Below, piece after piece: positions 24,421 to 34,965 of a DNA stretch of 64,000 nt. The stretch comes from Mangifera indica. Its lineage: Eukaryota > Streptophyta > Magnoliopsida > Sapindales > Anacardiaceae. Numbering within the stretch: position 1 is the first letter of the stretch; each line of letters opens with the position of its first letter. The notes beneath the pieces are model-generated. The model worked only from the letters and a program-made list of their open reading frames with translations. It had not been told where the DNA came from and searched no databases. The translations under genes were made by a program, and so were the position numbers. The stretch lies in contig NC_058155.1 in NCBI RefSeq assembly GCF_011075055.1, positions 9,395,537 through 9,459,536 on the forward strand. Direction: 5' to 3'.

Positions 24421-25640
24421 TAAATTCAGATCGAAATTATCATTTCTACGCGCACAACTTGTCTAACCTAGTCTCCAACAAGAATGCAACATCAGTTGGG
24501 TGTGTCTAGTCTACTTTCAGCAGCCAAACAATATACCCAAGCCCATGTTTGTGTTAACAAGTGAAGCTAAGTAGTTGATTCTTGAAAGATCTTCATAAAA
24601 GCCTTGGGGATTTGAGTGTTGTGAGGCAACATTTATTGTATGGTTAGCTTTTGAGGTCTATATAAGGGTCGTTGTAAGCAACCAAATGTATCAAGCGAGC
24701 AAAGCAATCAATCAAGCAGTACAAAATATTTTACTAGAAAGTTCCACGCTCTCTCATAGCCTTTGTTTGATCTATCTTCCAATGTTTTTGATATTGACTC
24801 CGCTACTTTCATTTTGCAACAATCTTTCATTTGTTTTTTTAGTAGCGTTTGGGACAGATTACTGACTTAACGAAAGTTTTTTCCAAGTATCACACAAATG
24901 CGTCGTGGAGGCAATCAGTCTATAACATAATGATGTGAACTAACTTTAGCGTATGGAAGTTTGCCAAATTCAGGTAAAAACACATTGGAACTAACAAATG
25001 GTGAAGAAGAAGAAGAAGAAGCAGCTCATAATATGTTTTGGGATTTTTCTTGTAAGGCACGGGCAAAATCTTGGTGTTAATAAGGGAAAGAAACATAATT
25101 TAGTAATATTTAATATTTCAATTAATGCATATACATTTTTTATATAAAATTTTGGTATATAGATGATGTGTTATTATAAATGTGTGGATTAAACCTTAAC
25201 ATAAACCAATTAATTTTATATAATATGTGTTTCAATCTTCACACTTGTAAACCTAATATATATTTCCAATATAGTATTAAAACACGAGCCAAACGACGAG
25301 TCTAACACCTTAAAATGTTTCTGAATACAAGTAAGAATGCACTTAATCGAAAACTGACTGCGCCAAAAGGTAGATTTAACACTCTAGGTGGTTGCACTTA
25401 AAAAGAAATGTTGAAGATTTAAATAAAAAAAAGAAAGAAAAAGAGTTTCATATCTAATAAACTTAAGTGGTATATAAGTGTATGAATTGAACCTTAACAC
25501 AAACGAATTAGTTTTGTGTAATATGAGTTTTAATTTTCACACTTATAAGTCAAATATATATTTCCAACCGTTATTATATGAGTTGATGATTTTAAATTAA
25601 AAATAAAGTAATATCCGATCACATAATGACATTTTATTTA
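24421..25640. repeat. Spacer with a duplicated ~90-bp unit and an (AAG)n tract
   Basis: A unit at 25181–25270 recurs at 25479–25568 in the same orientation; both contain AACCTTAACA and end ATATATATTTCCAA or similar. An AAG microsatellite lies at about 25003–25022. The segment 24460–24900 contains TATATAAGGGTCGTTG followed by pyrimidine-rich sequence, which could be promoter-like DNA from an old solo LTR. I could not find both ends. Confidence 0.45.
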
Positions 25641-25865
25641 TGTGTTTAAATTGTATACCAAAATTATATACACATGACACTGCTGTTAATATTTATTGAT
25701 GTCATAATATGTTCAATAAAATTATGTGAATAATTTTTGTGCATAAATAATGATATATTATTATATAATTAAGTATTATTTTATCTTTAATTTTTAACCA
25801 TATAATGACATAATATTATTTATATATAAAATTATATATAAAAATTATATGTATAATATTATCCT
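25641..25865. mobile_element. Foldback MITE, degenerate copy
   Basis: Imperfect inverted repeats (ATAAATAATGATATATTATT against AATGACATAATATTATTTAT) surround an AATTAAGTATTATTTTATC core. This matches the organisation of the tandem cluster at 50.2–51.0 kb. Confidence 0.45.
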
Positions 25866-28383
25866 ATTATGTTTTAGTTTTAAATGGTATTAATTGGAAG
25901 TGAGGTCAGTTTTGGATAAAATAGGTGTGGAGTAGGATGCGACGCCGTAATTAAGAGGCAAAAGTCTTCCCAACTTAGAAAAGCAAAAAGGATTAACTTT
26001 AAACCGTTGTATAATTACATGAAGAAAAAGATTAGGCGGGTCGTAACCAATAACCATCATATTACAAGTCAACAAAGCCATTAAATCATTTGATATGATT
26101 GGAACAATTGGTTCTCTTCGGCACAAAGTCATTAAATAAATTAAAATTTTAATTTTAAAATAGGATTAAAAAATTAAATCTTTATTCTCGTATGTAAGAC
26201 CTTCTACTTTTATCATTTAAACTAATATGTGGAATCTAGAAAAACAATCTCACCCAAACTTGCAATCCTTTGGCTCTCAGTGGATGGCATATTCTTAAGA
26301 TCCAAATGCTTCATATTCCTCATATAATATCATGGAAATTTGTGAGGGAAGTTGCTAGTATAAGACGTGACATATTTGCATTAAACGAGAAATGGTTTAC
26401 CTCTGGGGCCAGTAAATAGGTGACTGTCTTGAAATCCCTCTAGTCAGAGATAGACAAGTGACCCAAGGCTGAGGTAGGCACACATCAAATCCGAGATAAA
26501 GGACTACAACATTTTCAAAGGCATACATAATAGTTTGGTAGAATTTCAACATCAGTTGGATTTGCCAACGTCTCTGCAATCAAACTCTGAAATACGTATC
26601 ATTCAGCTTCTGACCAGAATCAAAACAAACTGAAGTTAAAAACCCAGTTCCATTCTCTCTACTAAACCTTCGATTCAAAAGTCCATGGTTGATTATTGTA
26701 CATAGTACGCAGACCATGGATTTTAGTTAGGAAGCAAAAGCCATAATGAAAACAATCAGTTAGGCAATTCCTGCAACTTATATGAAAAGGGGGAAACTAA
26801 CTAAACCTCCGTGAAAGCAAGCAGTCGAAGTCCTAAGAGAGCTTTCATCTAGTAGTTTAGATGCCGTGCAGGAGTATATAACATTACGAATTGAAGATAA
26901 GAACATGAGACCATGAGACGGTGGTGATCTAGTTAGTGAGTGTTAGAAGAAGTGAAGCAAATCTATCGGAGTCGTGCAGAGCGATTCCACAAAATAATAG
27001 AAGCTGAATTGAGTATCACTATCCAGAAAAGAATAAAATGTCTAGAAAGAGATTTTAAGCTTAGCAGCTACAGGCAAATGCAAATGCAAATGCATGTGAA
27101 ATGTTATAAGATGACAGATAATTGTATACAATTTTCAATCCTCTTTTTACAGCTTACACTGTTGTGAAATGTTTATCACTTGTTAACATTCTTTAGTTCA
27201 CTGTTTTATGTTTGTAGTTCAACAATACTACTCCTAAGCATGCTTGATGTCGACTTATCAAAACTTCAACACAGTTTAGAGTAAAATTTAGCCCAACCCC
27301 ATTCTACAACTTGCGCTGATTCTCAGGGATTTGAAATGATTGACTACCAAAGAAATTTATTAAGTTTTTCCACATTGTCAGTAAGCTACAGGATAAACAG
27401 ACCCAGTGGAGCAATTTCTCGAGTATAAATGGAGGATTAAAAAAGTTATTTTCTGTAATTGTTTTTAAGATCTTTTTCCGGACAATTGACTAAGCAACAA
27501 AACTGTGTATGTGATGTCAAAAACACAGAAACAAGGGTCACACGCAAGTATGCATGAAAAGAAGAAATGAGCAGGAACTTGCTTCAATTTGTAACTATTG
27601 CAAGTTCAGTTGAAAGAAGTTTCAAACCACTTGTTCAATTTTTATGATTTAGATTTACCGATAAAATGGTCTTCACAGACCAACAAATCCAGACATATCT
27701 TCCTTGTACAACTGACTGTTTACAGTAATAAATTGACTAGTAAAGTTTAAACTCTGTGATTCAGCAAGAGAATACAGCTGCAGTTATAATTTAATACAAG
27801 ATCTGTGCGAAGAAAAAGAACCAAAAGTATTGAGTCAAGCGAGTTTCCACAGCTAAACTTTAGCATGTTTAGGAGGCAAAGTGTTAGTCCCAGCATGACC
27901 AAAATATGTTCCCAGCCAGCATTCCACGAGGGGTTGGCATTCAAGTCCAGAAGAGGACTTTGTTCGACTGCATTCAAGAGTATATCTAATGGAAAAGAAC
28001 CAAAGGCAATTCATTATCAATATATATATATATAATATATGGATATCAGTGAGACTGTAGTTAAAGCGCGATCTAAATCAACTTCAAAACAAGATGCATA
28101 CAATGATACAACAGTAGTTAATGCTGGAAATTAACGTAAAGATAGCATTAGAATAAGATTTGAACCTATAGCATAAAAAAACTCCATTTCACTCCAATGG
28201 CATTGACTATCAAATAACAAATGCTAGCCAAACAGTTGAAACGGGCATATGAGAAAAAAGAACATTTTCATTGTTTGAGCTGCATTTATTCTAAGCAACT
28301 TCACCTTAAAATTACAAAGAGAAGGAAAAGGAGAAATTTAGCTGCCCTCAAAAAATTTCATTTTCAGTTTTCATTGGATATGT
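25866..28383. other. Spacer between phytocyanin and the RRM gene, with two weak coding-like patches
   Basis: No supported gene. Two patches read more like protein than the rest. On the plus strand at 26940–27080 the frame gives LEEVKQIYRSRAERFHKIIE and a helical continuation. On the minus strand at 27747–27977 the frame gives PSWNAGWEHILVMLGLTLCL with a hydrophobic stretch. Neither has convincing partner exons, and they could be relics or 3' untranslated DNA of a neighbouring transcript. A short TA tract lies near 28020–28035. Confidence 0.35.
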
Positions 28384-29868
28384 CTATTGCTCTGAACCAG
28401 AGTTCAACTCCACCGATGTATCATCAGACTGCAAAGCCTCTTTTGTCTGTAATTTAACAAACTGTCTGCTCAGTGCTATTCGAAGTGGTCTTCTAAAAAA
28501 GGTCTGCAAGAAAATTACTTCTTAGAGCATTCTTAATTTCAAAGCAATCTATTATGATTTATATAGCATAATACACAAAAGCGTAACAAATATCCACACA
28601 CAAGAACCTACAATTTAGAAATACAAATAACAGCAATTAACATCTATTACCTTCCCTTGAAGAGTAGACAGGGCTTCCTCAGCTTCTTTCTTAGTTTTAA
28701 AGGAGACAAATCCATAGCCAGAGGACCTTCTTGGATTATCATGAAAAATAACTTCAGCGGAAACTATATTCCAGCCTTCTGAATTGAAAAACTCCTTAAG
28801 ATCATTAGCCCTGGCTTCATATGACAGATTTGCTATAAATAAGTTAAATGTTGGAACTTGCTTGGGCTTTATGGGTGGTGCAGGCTTCTTCTTTTTAACC
28901 TTTGCATAATTCATCTTCAAAGTACGACCGTCAAATTCCTAAAAGAAAACTCATCAGAATACAAACATTACTTCGTGACAAAATGGCAAGAGACACAAAA
29001 ACACCATGCATACACATTATTTGCTAAGAAAACAAAGGCAGGTAAGATAAATTTTTCTTAAATCATGCAATTTTGATGTCATCAAGTTTTTAAAACACAG
29101 TTAAGCGACCGACATACATATATAAACTTGAGTACGCAGCATTCTTCTCTATATCCCAATTGGGGAAAGTCAATTGATTAATCTTCAATTCAGTTCAATT
29201 CCCGCATCTTTTTCAAAGTAATCCAAAGTATAATTTCACGGATATAGGAGAAGGTCATAAAAGAAGAAAGCTTTTATATGCTTACATATGATTCAAGATT
29301 ATTGAGAGCAGCAGTAGCTTCCTCAGGAGTACCCATTGTAACAAAAGCCAAACCTCTATTCCTGGTCTTATTATGCATCGAAAGCTAAAACCACAAGAGC
29401 AGGACAACATAAAAAAACAAAACCCATATCAGAAAAGCAACATAATTTCCCAAAAACATATATATATAATAAATGAAGAATAAAGACCTCGACATCAAGG
29501 ACTTTCCCGTGCTTCTCAAACAAAGAACGAATGTCCTCAACGGTGGAATTCCAAGGTACATTCTGGGCAAGCACTCTGGTTTTGGAATATTCTTCTTCTT
29601 CAGTATTTGTAGTTTTAGTAGAGACATTAAGTGAAGAATCAACAGCAGGGTTTTGTGTGGTGGCAGAGAAATGGACAACAAAATGACTAACTTTCTTGCG
29701 CTTAATCAGAAATGGGTGAGCTTGAGAAGAAAGAGGGAAATTATTGATAATAAATTGATTTCGTGGTTTATGAAGAGCTGAAGGAGAGGCTATACACAAC
29801 TGCTGTTTTCGTTGTTCAGTGGATATGTATGAGGTTGAAGGGAAACAGTGAAGACGAAGAAGCGCCAT
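28384..29868 (-). CDS. Chloroplast ribonucleoprotein-like protein with two RRMs
   Basis: Four exons on the minus strand: 29868–29488, 29384–29286, 28938–28651 and 28503–28384, all GT–AG and all phase 0; 295 residues. Residues 1 to about 65 are rich in Ser and basic residues and poor in acidic ones, as in plastid transit peptides. RRM1 (about 97–177) has RNP2 VLAQNV and RNP1 NRGLAFVT; RRM2 (about 190–267) has RNP2 LFIANL and RNP1 SGYGFVSF. A Lys/Pro linker (KVKKKKPAPPIKPKQ) joins them. The order fits the cp28–cp33 family, which stabilises and helps edit plastid transcripts. The closest match I recall is the Arabidopsis At4g09040 type, but I could not run a comparison. No acidic insert of the cp31 type is present. 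Intact. Confidence 0.9.
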
Positions 29869-30815
29869 ACCAGTTTGAGTTTAGAGAGTGAGCAAGAGAA
29901 ACGAGTGAATTTGGATGAGGAGGTTTAGGCAACTTCTGGTCTCGAGTGAATTTGGATAAGGAGGTTTAGGAGACTTCCGGTCGGGGAGGCAAAAATATCT
30001 GGATCGGGGACACTAAACATTTTGACAGTGAAATACATCGATTGAGCGACGTCGTTTAAAGACACTTAGACCTTTACAATTTTTCTATACGTCTTAATGC
30101 CTCTTAATTGGCAATTCAAACCCAGCTTCAGTCTTCAGAAAAGGGTTGAGAGCTTCGTGGTTCCCAGAAAATTTAAAAGACATTAAGATGCACGGCAAAA
30201 GGCAAAATTAAATTCACCCTTATCCTGTAAGGATTAGAGAAAATGCACATTACCGCATCCAAGAGATAATTTGAATGACAGTGAAGTTATTCCATGTATA
30301 AGAGGTATGAACTCAAATTTCTTCCTATGATATTTTAAAAATAAACTTTTGACTAATCCGATACTTACGAAAAAAAAAAGAAAATAGAAGCACATCATCA
30401 TCATTCATCAACATTAAGTATCCAAGCTCTTATCAAAACCCATACATAAGACAGTGGTTTAAAGCAGCAATTCCAGGTTGCAAAAATGAAAAAAAAATAA
30501 AATCTTTCTGTGCTGGTTAGGTCATTATAGTTCCAATAATAATAATGAGATTTGGGGACATTGAACAATCTCATCACGGCATTACTTGAAACTGTTTTGC
30601 TTTACATAAAGTCAAGCCTAATCTGGACGATTCCATAGAATACAAAAAAACTGGTGAAGATAAAATCCTTATAGTCTTGCAAGTTAGTTTGAGACACCTT
30701 ACAAAAGGTACAAATTTTGCAGCTTCAGAAAAGCTGTCTTTGAGAACTCAATTCTAACGCCATCAACTTCCAGGAGGAAGAAAAGAAATAAGAACACTAC
30801 TTCAAGTCATTGCTA
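29869..30815. other. Promoter of the RRM gene and spacer
   Basis: The stretch nearest 29869 contains a short repeated phrase (AGTGAATTTGGAT-AGGAGGTTTAGG at about 29904 and 29945). The rest, to 30815, holds no recognised gene and lies downstream of the coiled-coil gene. Confidence 0.45.
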
Positions 30816-32851
30816 TTAATTATGCATTCTGAAGTCTGGAGAGTTACACAACAATGGTGACAGAGGTTGTCTTGCAGCCAGATCCAGATCCAGATCCAGC
30901 TCAATCTTCTTCTCAACTGGGCTACTCATTTTAGGACTTGATTTTCACTTGTTTGACTGTCAAAACGGAAGCATCTCAAATATTGTACAAAACTAATGGC
31001 TGTTATTTATCAAATGCAATAACACAAACACACACAGTTCTGCCACCTCTCTGTGCTTACCTTGGCAGATGCACTGCTAGTTTGCTTTCCATTGGAATCA
31101 TTACGGTTCCTGTGTCTGTGGAGTTGTCTCAATAACTTTTTATTCTCCTTATTCAATATTTTGTTTTCTTCATATAGCAATTTCACCTGTATGTTTCAGA
31201 TCAAAGCAAGTTACACTGAGTATGTGAACTCAAGCAGATACAAATTATGTAGTAATGATAATAATAAGAACCTCCTCTTCAGCTGTATCAAGGTTCACCC
31301 TAAGACATTCTTTATCCTTCTCAAGTGTCCTAACTACAGCAGCTAGCGATATGACCTTTTGAGTTGATGGCCTCAAACTACCACAGAACGAGAAAGGGTT
31401 TCAGAAAACAAATTAAAAGATGTTTCTTACATCTGTTGTACAGTTTGACATAATGCAAGTCTACTGAAAGTTTCAACAATTGAATAAGGTCTGCTTATTA
31501 ACCTAGACAGCCAAATAATGGCAACAACCAAAAAAAGGGAGAAGCTCCTCACCTTTTCCACATTTTCAGCAATGAGTGACATAATTCATGACCGCCATTA
31601 GCTTCCAAGAATGCATGACCAGACATAAGATCATCATCACTGACTAATGCTGCTAAAACAGACTCGAGTGAATTTTCTTCCATAGCAGTGCTCTCAGCAG
31701 AAGAATTGCCCTTTTAAATGACAAATATTATGCACTTGGTCAAACTTTACTCCATAGAATTGAACTATCTCATATTTTGATATAAGACTGGAAAAGCGAC
31801 GAAGAACACAAAACAGAACTAGAATCAATGGTAAATGTTCTCAACCAATCGCAAATTAAAAAAACCATACACTCTAATTAATACTCACTTAGCAATGCAC
31901 ATGAACAACTGAAAGTCTAACAAAAACCTGCTCCAGTGCTTCATTCGGGGAACAAAAATTAGCTTCATTCCTTTAGCTACAAGTTCCATATAATTGGTAT
32001 CACAAAAAATGATAAAACTGTCAACTGTCGGATAAGTTGATATGTCAGCAATAAATTAGCTTTTAACTTCCAGAATGACAAACGAGTATGCAATTAACTG
32101 AACATAATTCACTGCCAATCACCACAAACAAGGAAAATTCAAAGGAAAGGAAGAAAATAAAATTCATCAAAATGATAAATTCTATAAATTAATAATATTT
32201 TGAAACTACAGTAAATGGAATCTAAATGCAATCACAAATTTCAGATAGTTGTCTAAATTTTATATTAAGTATTGTCAAGACTGACTGCTATGTAAAAGAA
32301 ATATTAAGGCGGGAGATATTACCATACGATTTTCAGACTGGTCCTAGTATATTTCTAATTGATCCAAAACCTGAACCAAAATATTGAACCCCAGTTTCGG
32401 CCTCTTTAGCCCTCTCATCCGCTTCGTTTCCAAAATCCATCAACACCTCTCGGTCAAGATCGTACATCGAACACTCTTTCTCCCACCTACTGCACTCACA
32501 CAACAATCTCTTACACTCCTCGGCAAGCCTCTGGTTTTCCTCCACAAACCTCCTCACGGTCTGCGCGTTCATACTCGCCTCCGCCTGACAAAATCACCGA
32601 GAAAATAAATTTAAAAGAAAATAATATGCGATGTACGTAAATTAAAGGATCTACGAACCCTAACAAGATCGATGATTTGATCCTTTTCTCTCACTTTGGA
32701 GAGTAAAAGAAAATTCTGATTCCGAAGGCGTTGAAGTGATTCTTGAGAGGCCGAAAGCTTTAATTGGAGATTTTCCTGGGAAATTGGAAGACGTAAGAGT
32801 GTTTTCAATGGACTCTTTTACGTGATTATAGCCTTCTTGGGGCAGTTCCAT
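30816..32851 (-). pseudogene. Coiled-coil protein gene of unknown function, apparently disrupted
   Basis: Recognisable exons on the minus strand: 32851–32659, 32584 to about 32322, 31710–31553, 31371–31272, 31186–31061 and 30956–30816. Exons 3–5 join in phase. The predicted protein is rich in coiled coils (SQENLQLKLSASQESLQRLR; EKDQIIDLVR; FVEENQRLAEECKRLLCECS; KLLYEENKILNKENKKLLRQ) and carries a conserved-looking block VSDDDLMSGHAFLEANGGHE. Three problems are visible. In exon 1 the ATG frame (MELPQEGYNHVKESIEN) does not lead into the coiled-coil frame, so a one-base shift is needed near 32775. Exon 2 runs into stops before the plausible donor at 32322. The last exon meets TGA at 30947–30945 after SNK, although the frame stays open for 42 more codons rich in SP and LD motifs. 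The family is not named; a locally different splice pattern could rescue part of it. Confidence 0.55.
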
Positions 32852-33239
32852 GATGCAAGCCGTTGAGAAGTACAGGAAGAAGAGAGAGTTAAATCAGCAC
32901 AGAGAAGAGAAACAATCAGAACAGAAGAGAAGGAAATCACAAACGAATTGCAACTGGAATATTCAAATTTTCATTCCATATTCCCGCATATAACTACGCG
33001 CCCAACTAAGATGACACCGTATCAATTAATTGTCAAATTACAAAATGATGTCGTAGTACATTCAAACTGCACCAACTGAATTTCGCGCCAAATAATCAGT
33101 TCTTTCTCTCTGTAACATTCCATTGGAAATGAGAACCCTAAATTCGATTTGGAGGTACATATTTTCCGCGTATTGTTTGAATTCAATTTGAAAGAAAACA
33201 GAGGGCTATTTGCTAGCCTTTTAAATGAAAGGTTTTTAA
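32852..33239. promoter_or_regulatory. Upstream region of the coiled-coil gene
   Basis: Leader and promoter DNA on the minus strand. The 90 bases next to the ATG are pyrimidine-rich on the sense strand, like a plant 5' UTR. No TATA box was identified. Confidence 0.4.
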
Positions 33240-33269
33240 TTTGAGGAAACGTGGCAGATCCTGGTTGAG

Positions 33270-33428
33270 AAGCCTCATAATTCTAATTCATCCAAAGCCT
33301 GAACGGCTCAACCAACTGAACCTCCAAATCATGTACCCTAGTTTCGGCCTCTTAACCCTCTTATCCGCTTCTTTTCCAAAATTCATCAGCACCTCTGAGT
33401 CAAGATCGTACATCGAGCACTATAGATG
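33270..33428 (-). pseudogene. Duplicated fragment of exon 2 of the coiled-coil gene
   Basis: The minus-strand reading CSMYDLDSEVLMNFGKEADK matches CSMYDLDREVLMDFGNEADE of exon 2 at 32.3–32.5 kb. DNA identity continues through TTTCGGCCTCTT and beyond, to the region after the Glu/Ala-rich stretch. The fragment includes about 20 bases absent from the main copy and has in-frame stops. It lies in the same orientation and directly abuts a MULE-type MITE right arm. Confidence 0.8.
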
Positions 33429-33439
33429 AGTGCTTTAAC

Positions 33440-33586
33440 AATTAATTATCATCAACACCCCTTAGTTTTATCTATAATTGAAAATTTTAATAAAATTTAA
33501 TTTATAAATAAATATTAAAATTTTTTTTTGTTATGAACGTCTTTTTAATATTAAGATAAAATTTGGGTGAAAATAGTCCTTTGACC
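33440..33586. mobile_element. MULE-type MITE, right arm only
   Basis: Ends TGGGTGAAAATAGTCCTTTG just before ACC, the reverse of the family terminus, preceded by the AT-rich inner arm (AATTTATAAATAAATATTAA). No left arm is found nearby; the sequence to its left is the duplicated exon fragment. Confidence 0.65.
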
Positions 33587-33965
33587 TAACATTTAACGTA
33601 ATATGATATTTCTATAAAATTAACAAGAATTCATATCATTAACAAATAATTTAGTATTGTAACGCAAGTGTAGCTGCGAAAATAAACGAGAAACAAATAG
33701 ATTAGCAATGTTCACCAGACTTTCTCAAGTTGGAATAGATGGCAGTGATGGTTAATTCAAAATATGTACTCAAAAGTGGGTTTTTATCACATTGCCCATC
33801 CATTTTTATATAATCACATTCTATCCAAAAGAAGAATAACCAAAGTATTATTTTAAATTAAAGTTAAAAACAAAATTCCCGCAAGTTTCATCCACTAATA
33901 TGATTTCCACAAATTACCAAAAAAAAAAAAAAAAAATTAGAAATCGGCTTCATTTTTTATTGTCT
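33587..33965. other. Spacer, nothing recognised
   Basis: AT-rich DNA immediately downstream of the minus-strand plastid protein gene, with a poly(A) run near 33919–33936. No gene signal. Confidence 0.45.
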
Positions 33966-34965
33966 TCATTTTTTGATTTTTTCATCGGCTTGATCAATGG
34001 CCTGATCTATCGCTGTGTCAACCTGCTTTTCTAAACCTTCCACCTGCATTTATAAATAACAATATTCAGATAGTTTCAAAAACAAAGCCACAGTAAGAAA
34101 GGGTAAAATCAATGGGATGCACATGTACCACCTAACACGATGGAGTTCTAAGCTGCAAGTCAAAACTTGTGGCTATAATCAAGAGTTAGCAAAACTGGCA
34201 AAAATCCAGAAACAAGGTATTTGGTATAACCTTATCGATGAAGTCATCAACTAGATGGGCATCCTTAGCAGCTGTTTCCGCCACTTCTTCAATACGATCA
34301 ATAGCATCCTTGAGTTTCCCGGCTGGAAGATTATCGGAAACATCCTCCGCCACCTTCTCTACTCCCTCAGCCACCATTTCTACAAACTCTGCAACGTCTT
34401 CAACTGTCTCCACAACTGCTTCAATTTTCTCTATAAAATGAATTACAGCCAGAAATACAACTTATTAACCACATATATATATGATATGGAATCATTTTAT
34501 ATATTTTATGTAATGATCGATATTTTGATGCTTACTTTCGAATATTTTAAATGGCCCCCATTTGTTCGCCCAAAAGGGAAAAATCGCTGATAGTGCTATT
34601 CCCAAAAGCCACATTTTCCTGCCCAAACTACATGTAAGTATCAAACTGAAATTTTTTATAAAGATACAGAAACTTTAACATCACCAGAACATTTTATTTG
34701 ATGACATGGTAGATTATTTTACATACCATGAACCCGGAAAACAATCAGGAGGCGAGGATCCAGGTTGAACCCCGCTGTAGACAACTATATTCCTGACAGT
34801 ATTGAAAGATCGCAAGCTGTGCTTTCTCAGGAAATCAGATTTTTGCTTATATCTTGGGATAATCGAAACATGAGCAGGATGGGAAATGATTGTCGTTTGA
34901 AATCGTTGACAAGACTGAATATTTGCAGTTGATCTTGATCCTATGCTAGACATGGCTTCTGTCAT
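33966..34965 (-). CDS. Small probable plastid membrane protein, function unknown
   Basis: Four minus-strand exons: 34965–34727, 34618–34536, 34430–34231 and 34043–33966, all GT–AG; phases close to 199 residues plus TGA. Residues 1 to about 70 are rich in Ser, Arg and His with few acids, which suggests a transit peptide. One hydrophobic segment follows at about 82–97 (MWLLGIALSAIFPFW). The C-terminal half is an acidic amphipathic helix region with repeated VE/VAE patterns (FVEMVAEGVEKVAEDVSDNL; RIEEVAETAAKDAHLVDDFI) ending in KQVDTAIDQAIDQADEKIKK. This organisation is common in uncharacterised plastid proteins of plants. Met5 is an alternative start. I do not recognise a named family and infer plastid membrane location only from composition. 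Confidence 0.82.

Noticed and set aside
24460..24900. Possible solo LTR (TATATAAGGG followed by pyrimidine-rich leader)
   Set aside because: I could not find matching TG…CA ends, a 5-bp target duplication or a second LTR.
32659..32851. Reading the coiled-coil gene's exon 1 from an alternative TTG start in the coiled-coil frame
   Set aside because: A stop codon lies four codons upstream in that frame and no upstream exon with a proper intron was found. A frame disruption is the simpler explanation.
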